Below are positions 1 to 4,932 of a stretch of DNA of 6,975 nt, piece after piece; the first letter of the stretch is position 1; each line of letters opens with the position of its first letter. This DNA is from an uncultured Gammaproteobacteria bacterium (GTDB taxonomy: Bacteria; Pseudomonadota; Gammaproteobacteria; Halothiobacillales; Halothiobacillaceae), in contig CALKWL010000393.1 of assembly GCA_938004235.1 (NCBI GenBank), positions 1 through 6,975 of the forward strand, given 5' to 3'. A program made the translations under genes and the position numbers. The notes below the pieces were generated by a model. The model was not told where the DNA came from, made no database searches, and saw only the letters and a program-made list of their open reading frames with translations.

Positions 1-1
1 C

Positions 2-11
2 CTTCCGATCT
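2..11 (+). other. Possible sequencing-adapter remnant
   Basis: The ten bases CTTCCGATCT at positions 2-11 are identical to the 3' end of the common Illumina adapter. Position 1 is C where the adapter has T, so the match stops there. If the window begins at a contig end, this may be untrimmed adapter rather than genome. A chance match cannot be excluded. Confidence 0.35.
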
Positions 12-16
12 CCCGA

Positions 17-34
17 CGCGACATCCATGTCGCG
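17..34. repeat. Perfect palindromic hairpin
   Basis: CGCGACAT and ATGTCGCG form a perfect 8-bp inverted repeat around a CC centre. It lies just before a second hairpin (47-62) that shares the central TCCATG but has a different stem. The pair looks like a small REP-type intergenic element or the 3' end structure of an upstream transcript. No function is shown by the sequence. Confidence 0.5.
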
Positions 35-42
35 ATGGGGCT

Positions 43-66
43 AAATGCGCCGTCCATGGCGCTTTT
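43..66 (+). terminator. Possible Rho-independent terminator
   Basis: GCGCC (47-51) pairs with GGCGC (58-62) across a short loop. The right arm is followed by four T (63-66) and the left arm is preceded by AAA (43-45), which can extend the stem after one mismatch. This is the layout of a weak intrinsic terminator. It would end a transcript from upstream, perhaps nifK or nifT in a cluster of this kind, or act as a processing or attenuation point that lowers expression of the following operon. The T-run is short, so termination may be partial. Confidence 0.45.
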
Positions 67-120
67 ACCCAGCCGCCACAGGTCAGTTCACGGCGACTTC
101 AAAGGGGGAGGGAAAACTCT

Positions 121-139
121 GCCACCTCGCTGTGGCGAG
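121..139 (+). other. Alternative small hairpins in nafY leader
   Basis: Two mutually exclusive short hairpins overlap here: GCCAC (121-125) with GTGGC (132-136), and CTCGC (126-130) with GCGAG (135-139). They are enclosed by GGGAGGG (106-112) and CCCTCCC (157-163), which are also complementary. The leader of the nafY gene could therefore fold. No sigma-54 promoter consensus is visible between 1 and 209, so it is unclear whether this operon has its own promoter or is read through from upstream. In GC-rich DNA such dyads also arise by chance. Confidence 0.25.
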
Positions 140-209
140 TCCGCCAAACCCAAACACCCTCCCAGTCGCATGGGCTAAACCCCGCCACGATCAATTGAGG
201 ACTACTTCG

Positions 210-950
210 ATGAATGAAACTTCTGTTGACTCGCCTATTACCAACCGCGATGTCGCCCTGCGCGTGGGACTAGCTGCCCGTGCCTTGCCGAATGTGGATG
301 TACGCGCTTTCGTCAATGCCCTTGGCGCGCGCTTCGGTACGCCGCTGACCGCCGAGAATCTGGCGCGCGTCACCGTGACTGACATCAAGGCCATGCTGCA
401 AGGCGATGAAATCGTCGATCCGGGCATGGATGGCGAATCGCTTAAGGCCGTCGTGCGCCATCTTTGGGGCGAAGGCGTGGAAGGTAGCGATCTGCCCGTT
501 CCCGAGCCCTATGCCGAGGGCGACATGCCGGGCTCGCTGCGCGTGGCTGTCGCCTCGAACAGTGGTCAGAATCTCGACGGCCATTTTGGTTCCTGCGTGC
601 GCTTTCTGGTCTATCAGGTCAGTCCACAGGAAACGCGCCTGATTGATGTGCGCTCCACTCTGGATGCCGACGAAGCAGAAGACAAGAACGCTACGCGTGC
701 GGCGCTGATCGGTGACTGCAATGTGGTGTATGTGCAGTCCATCGGTGGCCCGGCAGCGGCCAAGGTGGTACGTGTCGATGTGCATCCGATCAAGTTCCCC
801 GCCGGCGGTGCGGCACAAGAAGCGCTGGAAAAACTTCAGGTTTCGATGCACCAGCCGCCGCCCTGGCTGGCACGCATCATGGGCGTGGAAGCCGGCAGTC
901 TGGCGCGTTTCCGCGCCGATGAGGAGGATGACGACGAGGCGCTGTCATGA
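210..950 (+). CDS. nafY: NafY/NifY-like FeMo-cofactor-binding protein
   Basis: This 246-residue cytoplasmic protein belongs to the NifX/NifY/NafY family of small carriers. Family members bind FeMo-cofactor or precursors, and NafY and NifY also hold apo-dinitrogenase until cofactor insertion. The N-terminal part (about residues 10-90) is helical and resembles the apo-dinitrogenase-binding domain of NafY. The C-terminal part (about 108-215) is the NifX-type fold, starting with LRVAVAS and containing DGHFG at 123-127. His125 corresponds in position to the cofactor-binding His121 described for Azotobacter NafY. Length matches NafY (about 243 residues). The tail is strongly acidic (DEEDDDE). The ATG at 210 is chosen because TTGAGGA (195-201) lies 8 nt upstream; the in-frame ATG at 45 sits inside a terminator-like hairpin and would add 55 unrelated residues. 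The stop overlaps the next gene by ATGA. Family is secure; nafY versus nifY is not. Confidence 0.88.
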   Translation: MNETSVDSPITNRDVALRVGLAARALPNVDVRAFVNALGARFGTPLTAENLARVTVTDIKAMLQGDEIVDPGMDGESLKAVVRHLWGEGVEGSDLPVPEPYAEGDMPGSLRVAVASNSGQNLDGHFGSCVRFLVYQVSPQETRLIDVRSTLDADEAEDKNATRAALIGDCNVVYVQSIGGPAAAKVVRVDVHPIKFPAGGAAQEALEKLQVSMHQPPPWLARIMGVEAGSLARFRADEEDDDEALS

Positions 951-1240
951 GCGCCTCCGTACTGAGCCACGCGCTGCTAGAGACAATCGCCCAGTCGGTC
1001 GCATCCCATGCGGCATCCGCAGATCTTCTTGCGCGGCTGCGTGCAGACTACCCGGGGTTGTATTTCAACCAGTGCTGTGACGACGATATACCTGCGCGCT
1101 TGCAGCCTGTGCGTGCCGCTGAGGGGTTTGATCTTTATCTGCTGGACACCCGCGAGCATTGTTCCAGCCTGACCGCCGACATCGACACGGCCAGCGGCGT
1201 GGTCATTGCCTGGCACAGTGATGGGAATGATGAAACATGA
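947..1240 (+). CDS. Small nif-associated acidic protein, unknown function
   Basis: This predicted protein has 97 residues and is acidic and soluble, with no signal peptide or membrane segment. The N-terminal third looks helical. It is followed by a compact region with FNQCCDDDIP (40-49) and YLLDTREHC (64-72), then a short hydrophobic strand. Cys43, Cys44, His71 and Cys72 could form a metal or Fe-S site, but that is inference. From memory, the pattern LR..YPG..F..C.DDD.P followed by REHC.SLT.D is that of a short family seen in proteobacterial nif clusters (labelled, I believe, DUF6129); this needs a profile search. The start overlaps the nafY stop (ATGA) with GAGG at 936-939, and its own stop overlaps the next start in the same way, so all three are translationally coupled. 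A role in cofactor handling or nitrogenase protection is plausible from context only. Confidence 0.8.
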   Translation: MSASVLSHALLETIAQSVASHAASADLLARLRADYPGLYFNQCCDDDIPARLQPVRAAEGFDLYLLDTREHCSSLTADIDTASGVVIAWHSDGNDET

Positions 1241-2211
1241 ACCGGGTGCTGTTGCAGGAAGGACGTTATGCGCTGGAGCGCCTGTGCCGTGAAACGCCCG
1301 TGTTTGCGCAACATGCCGAACTGCTGCAAACCCTGGCCGCACTCTGGCCGCGCTGGAATTTTCGCCATGCCCTGACGCGCGGCGGCTGGCATCGTCCGGG
1401 GCGGATTTATGACGCGCAGGGTGAGCTTGTGGCCGAAAATGCCGAAGCCTGGATCGAGCAGGCCTGGGCAGAATGCGGCGAAGATGGCGCAGCTTTTTGC
1501 GAGAGCTATCTCGAACAGGGGCTGCAACTGTCCCGCTTTGAGGGGCGCACGCATTTTTTTGTCGCGGCGTATGGCAAAAAAGCCGAGCAGTTCATTCAGC
1601 TTGAGATTGAAGAGCTGTGTGAGCTGATCGACCGCCCGCTGCTTGACCCCGCGCACCTGCCCGGCGAGCTCGATGAGTTGCTGGAGCCGCCACACCATGT
1701 AGCGCACACGCCGCGCTGTGTGCTGGGCGAGACGCGCTACCGCTTCCGCCGCGTCACCGACATGGCCGAGTTTCTGGCGCGCCTGCGCGGGCAGCGCCCG
1801 GATGCACCGCCAGCCTGCCGCTTCGTCGAAGACTGGAACCAGTCCAGCAGCGCGTCCAGACTCTTCTGTGAGCACTGGGTATTTGCACTCGCCGAGCATC
1901 TGGATCGCTTCAAGCAACCGGTGCTCAGCGCTCGTCCCTTGTCGCTGGATACGGGTGAGGCCTTGAGTCTTGGCGGCAACCTGGCCGATAGCGAGGACGA
2001 ACAGGCACTGCAACGCGCCGAGGCCATTCAGACCTTTGACCGCCAGCGCGGTTACTCCGCCGCTTGGTATTTCCACATGCTGGCAGGCGCAGGCGTGCCC
2101 ACCGCACTGGCAGCGCGCATGGGTGAGGATATGGCGCGCGGTTTGAGCTATTTGCCGGAACGTGATGCCAGCTTGCTGGCGCAGTGGCTGGATCGGCCTT
2201 ATACCTTATAG
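1237..2211 (+). CDS. Nif-cluster protein of unknown function, 324 residues
   Basis: I do not recognise a characterised family. The protein is 324 residues, soluble and largely helical by composition, without signal peptide or membrane segments. Visible points are an aromatic, basic segment (residues 38-58, with WPRWNF and GGWHRPGRIY), an acidic helical middle (115-150), scattered cysteines (17, 80, 88, 128, 161, 194, 211) with no CxxC pair, and a Trp/His-rich block (200-222). The lack of a CxxC or clustered cysteines argues against a classical ferredoxin or 4Fe-4S LRV protein. It starts by ATGA overlap with the 97-residue gene, with only a weak GGGAA Shine-Dalgarno at 1223-1227, so it probably depends on translational coupling. 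Codon use is GC-rich like the nif genes around it. Position in the operon with nafY suggests a nitrogenase maturation or accessory role, but the sequence does not prove it. Confidence 0.78.
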   Translation: MNRVLLQEGRYALERLCRETPVFAQHAELLQTLAALWPRWNFRHALTRGGWHRPGRIYDAQGELVAENAEAWIEQAWAECGEDGAAFCESYLEQGLQLSRFEGRTHFFVAAYGKKAEQFIQLEIEELCELIDRPLLDPAHLPGELDELLEPPHHVAHTPRCVLGETRYRFRRVTDMAEFLARLRGQRPDAPPACRFVEDWNQSSSASRLFCEHWVFALAEHLDRFKQPVLSARPLSLDTGEALSLGGNLADSEDEQALQRAEAIQTFDRQRGYSAAWYFHMLAGAGVPTALAARMGEDMARGLSYLPERDASLLAQWLDRPYTL

Positions 2212-2224
2212 GAGAGGGGGCAAC

Positions 2225-2263
2225 ATGGGTTCTTTGGAGCCGCCTCGCACCATCACCCCCTGA
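2225..2263 (+). other. 12-codon ORF with strong Shine-Dalgarno, possible gene stump
   Basis: ATG at 2225 opens a 12-codon frame (MGSLEPPRTITP) ending in TGA at 2261-2263. It is preceded by GGAGAGGGGG (2211-2220) immediately after the stop of the 324-residue gene, a better ribosome-binding site than that gene has itself. The frame runs into the tail of the convergent toxin gene. One reading is that this is the start of a former downstream nif gene cut off when the toxin-antitoxin pair entered. It could equally be a chance ORF. Confidence 0.25.
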
Positions 2264-2753
2264 CAAAACGTCGCGCATCCTTGAGTAGCAAAATCAACTG
2301 ACGGTCGTTTTCCGGTGTGGACTCGAAACCAAAGCGCCGGTAGAAAGCCTCTGACTCGGCGTCGAGGGGATGCGTTAGCATCGCCCGAATGCCTGCATGA
2401 TCGGCAACGGCAATGGCGCGATATATGGCATCCTGCAAAAGACTGAAGCCCAAGCCGCGTCCTTGATAATCAAGATCAACTGCCAGCCTTGCCAGAGTGA
2501 TCAGCGGAATCGGGTACTGCCCCATGCCACGACGAACACGCTCGGGGGCATCCATCGTATCAATTTGACCCACGGTGAGGCTGTAATAACCAGCAACCCG
2601 ATCTCCATCGCAAGAGACGAAAGTCCTCGCAGAGCCGCTACCTTGAGCCTGCCGTGCATGACGTCGCAGCCAATCGTTGAGTGTGGGTTTGCCACAATCG
2701 AACGCCTCAAGGCGATGCAATGCGCCAAGCGGCTGGGGCGCCGCCAAATTCAT
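2253..2753 (-). CDS. tacT: GNAT acetyltransferase toxin, TacT/AtaT-like
   Basis: The product is a 166-residue GNAT-fold acetyltransferase of the TacT/AtaT toxin group. These enzymes use acetyl-CoA to acetylate the amino acid on charged tRNA and so block translation. Visible features are the N-terminal FDCGKPTLNDWL segment typical of these toxins, LARLAVDLDYQGRGLG with the acetyl-CoA pyrophosphate loop QGRGLG at about 97-102, and FYRRFGF at about 137-143. Its tyrosine (Tyr138) matches the catalytic tyrosine of Salmonella TacT. No frameshift or missing motif is seen, so it looks intact. ATG at 2753 is preferred because it overlaps the antitoxin stop as ATGA; an upstream TTG at 2759 would add two residues. 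The gene is convergent with the nafY operon, and its end overlaps the 12-codon frame noted at 2225. Which tRNA it targets cannot be read from the sequence. Confidence 0.9.
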   Translation of the reverse strand: MNLAAPQPLGALHRLEAFDCGKPTLNDWLRRHARQAQGSGSARTFVSCDGDRVAGYYSLTVGQIDTMDAPERVRRGMGQYPIPLITLARLAVDLDYQGRGLGFSLLQDAIYRAIAVADHAGIRAMLTHPLDAESEAFYRRFGFESTPENDRQLILLLKDARRFVRG

Positions 2754-3031
2754 TTCCAAACCGGTTGCCGAGAAAACAGATCAGCCAAGCCAGGGTTATC
2801 AGATTCTGGACGATCCAGCATATCCAGCAGTGCCTGGTACTGACTGCCAGTAACCATAAACAGACGCTGGTCGAGCAAGGTTTGCTCGGCTGCCTGGTAT
2901 GCGGCATCCAGAATGAAATCAGTCAGTGATTTGTGCGCAACTTCAGCCGCACGGCGCAATACGGTCTCCTGCTCGGGGGTGGCTCGTAGTCCAAGTCGAG
3001 ATGAACGGGGCGATGCGACGGTGACAGGCAT
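2750..3031 (-). CDS. tacA: DUF1778 ribbon-helix-helix antitoxin, TacA-like
   Basis: The product is a 93-residue antitoxin of the DUF1778/TacA family. The N-terminal RLGLRATPEQ (12-21) is the beta strand and start of the ribbon-helix-helix DNA-binding fold, followed by a helical pair (22-50) with SLTDFILDAA. The C-terminal part (51-93), with NPGLADLFSR near the end, is the segment that in this family wraps the GNAT toxin and neutralises it. The ATG at 3031 is chosen because AGGAGGT (3036-3042, read on this strand) lies 4 nt upstream; a longer frame from 3094 would add an unrelated leader of 21 residues. It precedes the toxin and overlaps it by ATGA, the usual order for such pairs. Antitoxins of this type repress their own promoter together with the toxin. 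No convincing sigma-70 promoter was found upstream, though a 9-bp dyad lies about 80 bp away. Confidence 0.9.
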   Translation of the reverse strand: MPVTVASPRSSRLGLRATPEQETVLRRAAEVAHKSLTDFILDAAYQAAEQTLLDQRLFMVTGSQYQALLDMLDRPESDNPGLADLFSRQPVWK

Positions 3032-3108
3032 GTCTACCTCCTTTTGAAGCTGTGAATGGCTCAATGTTAGTACAAATGACGCAGTTGTGCCCATTTCGAC
3101 TCAAACCC

Positions 3109-3132
3109 GACAGGCTGACAGCGCAGCCTGTC
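3109..3132. repeat. Perfect 9-bp dyad between TA module and nifE promoter
   Basis: GACAGGCTG (3109-3117) and CAGCCTGTC (3124-3132) are exact inverted repeats separated by six bases. The dyad stands about 80 bp upstream of the antitoxin start and about 45 bp before the NifA site. It could be an operator for the ribbon-helix-helix antitoxin, an insulating hairpin, or a terminator for + strand transcription. The T-run (3141-3144) is too far from the stem for a standard intrinsic terminator. Confidence 0.4.
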
Positions 3133-3175
3133 CGCCACGCTTTTGTACACCGACGTGTCGCGCCTCTGTGGTGAT

Positions 3176-3191
3176 TGTCGTATTTGCGACA
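3176..3191 (+). promoter_or_regulatory. NifA upstream activator sequence
   Basis: TGT CGTATTTGCG ACA is an exact match to the NifA-binding consensus TGT-N10-ACA, and the dyad extends inward as TGTCG/CGACA. Its centre lies about 79 bp upstream of the predicted start of the sigma-54 promoter at 3237-3252, a normal distance for an enhancer-binding activator. It implies that nifENX is switched on by NifA under nitrogen-fixing conditions. The AT-rich stretch at 3201-3235 between activator site and promoter could bend or bind IHF, though no clean IHF consensus was found. Confidence 0.8.
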
Positions 3192-3236
3192 GCGCTTGAT
3201 AGTGTTGAAGTCGAATAAAAACAATTACTTATGTTG

Positions 3237-3252
3237 TGGCACGCGGTTTGCT
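3237..3252 (+). promoter_or_regulatory. Sigma-54 (-24/-12) promoter of nifE
   Basis: TGGCACG CGGT TTGCT matches the RpoN consensus TGGCACG-N4-TTGCW at every defined position, with the invariant GG (3238-3239) and GC (3250-3251) ten bases apart. Transcription should start near 3262-3263, leaving an untranslated leader of about 150 nt before nifE. With the NifA site upstream this makes nifE the first gene of a NifA-dependent unit. Confidence 0.9.
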
Positions 3253-3265
3253 TGGTTACAGATAT

Positions 3266-3364
3266 GACTTATGCAAAAGCGCTCCAGCAAGGCAAAGCTT
3301 TGATGCCAGTACTACCGAGTACGGCGAGGCGCTTGAACGCCGCTGGAGCGGTTTTGCGTAAGTC
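3266..3364 (+). ncRNA. Structured leader element, 23-bp inverted repeat enclosing three hairpins
   Basis: The left arm (3266-3288) and right arm (3342-3364) are inverted repeats of 23 positions with two differences, one of which becomes a G-U pair in RNA; the other is a G-G mismatch. The 53 nt between them can form three small hairpins: GGCA/TGCC (3291-3294, 3304-3307), GTACT/AGTAC with an ACCG loop (3309-3313, 3318-3322), and GGCG/CGCC (3328-3331, 3338-3341). The fold is cloverleaf-like with a very long closing stem. It begins only a few bases after the predicted transcription start, so it would cap the 5' end of the nifE message. Possible roles are message protection, attenuation (TTTT at 3352-3355 follows the inner stem), or a processed small RNA. 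A MITE-like insertion with long terminal inverted repeats is the main alternative, although no target duplication is visible. Confidence 0.5.
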
Positions 3365-3411
3365 CGAGCAGAATCTAAGTCAATGCTTGAAGACAGGGGA
3401 GGGGTAGTGAC

Positions 3412-4929
3412 ATGAAGGCATCCGAAGTCGCCGAATTGCTCAACGAGCCTGCCTGCGCGCACAACAAGAAGGAAAAATCGGGCTGTGCCCGTCCCAAGCC
3501 GGGAGCCTCGGCGGGTGGCTGCGCCTTTGATGGCGCGCAGATCGCCTTGCTTCCGATAGCCGATGTAGCGCATATCATCCACGGCCCGATTGCCTGTGCG
3601 GGCAACTCCTGGAATAACCGGGGCACGCGCTCATCCGGGCCGACCCTGTACAAAATCGGCATGACCACCGACCTGACCGAGCAGGATGTGATTATGGGAC
3701 GTGGCGAAAAGCGCCTGTTCCACTCCATCAAGCAGGCCATCGACAACTACAACCCGGCGGCGGTGTTTATCTACAACACCTGCGTTACCGCGCTGATTGG
3801 CGACGATGTGGACGCGACCTGCAAGGCGGCCACCGAGCGCTGGGGCGTGCCGGTGGTGCCGGTGGATGCCGCCGGTTTTTACGGCACCAAGAATCTGGGC
3901 AACCGCATTGGCGGCGAGGCCATGTTCAAGCATGTGATCGGCACGCGCGAGCCGGATCCGGTGCCGGAAGACGTTGCACGCGACTACGCCGAGCGCGGCA
4001 TCCGCATCCACGACATTAATCTGATCGGCGAATACAACATCGTTGGCGAGTTCTGGCATGTCGCCCCACTGTTCGATGAGCTGGGGTTGCGCATTCTGTG
4101 CACTCTTTCCGGCGACGCGCGTTTTCATGAAGTTCAAGCCATGCACCGCGCCAAGGCCAATATGGTGGTCTGCGCCAAGGCGCTGCTCAATGTAGCGCGC
4201 AAGCTGGAAGACAACTACGGCATTCCCTATTTTGAAGGCAGTTTCTACGGCATCGAGGACACCTCGCGTGCCCTGCGTGACTTTGCCCGCTTGCTGAATG
4301 ACCCTGATCTGACGATGCGCACCGAGGCGCTGATTGCGCGTGAAGAGGCGCGGGTGCACGAGTTGCTGGAGCCTTGGCGCGCGCGCTTGAGCGGCAAGCG
4401 CGTGCTGTTGAACACCGGCGGAGTGAAGTCCTGGTCGGTGGTGTCTGCCTTGCAAGACCTAGGTATGGAGGTGGTGGCGACCGGCACGGGCAAGTCTACC
4501 GAGGAAGACAAGGCGCGCATCCGCGAACTGATGGGCGAGAACGCCAAGATGCTCAAGGGCGAGGGCGCGCGCGAGCTGCTCGACACCTGCTACGAGCTGG
4601 GTGCCGACATCATGATTGCCGGCGGGCGCAGCCTGTACACCGCGCTCAAGGCGCGTATGCCTTTCCTCGACAGTAATCAGGAACGCGAATTCGCCTATGC
4701 GGGTTACACCGGCATGGTCGAGCTGGCGCGCCAGATCGCCCTCAGCCTGGAAAGCCCGGTGTGGGCGCAGGTGCGCGCCGATGCGCCCTGGGCAGCACAA
4801 AAACGCATCACCGGCGTGGCGCATTGCGCGCTGGAGCCCGAGGACGTCACTGACGAGGAGGGCGACAACGCGCCTGAACCGGTCATGCTGACCGCCGATT
4901 TTCTACCGCCATTTGCCGTGGGAGCCTGA
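3412..4929 (+). CDS. nifE: NifE, FeMo-cofactor scaffold subunit
   Basis: NifE pairs with NifN in a NifDK-like heterotetramer on which the NifB-derived cluster is matured to FeMo-cofactor with Mo and homocitrate. The N-terminus has the typical CAHNKKEKSGCARPKPG and GGCAFDGA stretch. Cys37, Cys62 and Cys124 match the residues that, with a NifN cysteine, hold the permanent 4Fe-4S cluster in Azotobacter NifEN, and Cys254 matches the cysteine (Cys250 there) near the cofactor-precursor site. FLDSNQEREFAYAGY (418-432) is the late NifE signature, with Asn where NifD carries its cofactor-ligating histidine. At 505 residues it is somewhat longer than usual (about 475), owing to an acidic tail after residue 470. 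The ATG at 3412 follows GGGGAGGGG (3396-3404) by 7 nt. It is the first gene after the NifA/sigma-54 promoter and ends 3 nt before nifN. Confidence 0.98.
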   Translation: MKASEVAELLNEPACAHNKKEKSGCARPKPGASAGGCAFDGAQIALLPIADVAHIIHGPIACAGNSWNNRGTRSSGPTLYKIGMTTDLTEQDVIMGRGEKRLFHSIKQAIDNYNPAAVFIYNTCVTALIGDDVDATCKAATERWGVPVVPVDAAGFYGTKNLGNRIGGEAMFKHVIGTREPDPVPEDVARDYAERGIRIHDINLIGEYNIVGEFWHVAPLFDELGLRILCTLSGDARFHEVQAMHRAKANMVVCAKALLNVARKLEDNYGIPYFEGSFYGIEDTSRALRDFARLLNDPDLTMRTEALIAREEARVHELLEPWRARLSGKRVLLNTGGVKSWSVVSALQDLGMEVVATGTGKSTEEDKARIRELMGENAKMLKGEGARELLDTCYELGADIMIAGGRSLYTALKARMPFLDSNQEREFAYAGYTGMVELARQIALSLESPVWAQVRADAPWAAQKRITGVAHCALEPEDVTDEEGDNAPEPVMLTADFLPPFAVGA

Positions 4930-4932
4930 GCC

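Noticed and set aside
3..44. Short open frame ending in TAA at 42-44 as the tail of an upstream gene
   Set aside because: Only 13 codons, running through an 18-bp palindrome and an adapter-like start. The sequence does not resemble the end of nifK or nifT.
45..209. Upstream in-frame extension of the nafY frame from ATG 45
   Set aside because: The ATG lies inside a terminator-like hairpin, there is no suitable ribosome-binding site, and the extra 55 residues match nothing in the family, while ATG 210 has a good site and gives a normal length.
867..885. Second sigma-54-like site (TGGCACGCATC) inside nafY
   Set aside because: The -12 element is missing at the required spacing and the site is within coding sequence.
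1135..2076. 313-codon - strand frame opposite the 324-residue gene
   Set aside because: The + strand frame has ATGA coupling at its start and normal composition; the antisense frame has no ribosome-binding site or domain. It is slightly less certain than the nif cases because the + strand gene is itself of unknown family.
2216..2260. GGGGG/CCCCC plus ATGG/CCAT dyad as a bidirectional terminator between the convergent genes
   Set aside because: Stem is interrupted and there is no T-run on either side, so intrinsic termination is not supported.
3032..3094. N-terminal extension of the antitoxin to 3094
   Set aside because: A strong AGGAGGT site sits just before ATG 3031, and the extra residues are not part of the ribbon-helix-helix family.
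2212..3236. Insertion sequence or target-site duplication around the TA module
   Set aside because: No transposase frame and no matching direct repeats were found at the two borders by eye.
3266..3364. Integron attC site or tRNA gene
   Set aside because: The core GTTRRRY and RYYYAAC boxes of attC are absent, and there is no anticodon loop, T-loop motif or CCA-end geometry of a tRNA despite the cloverleaf-like outline.
3631..4455. Long open frame on the - strand within nifE
   Set aside because: It is the antisense shadow of a GC-rich gene, with a composition of His, Gln and Arg runs and no family resemblance.
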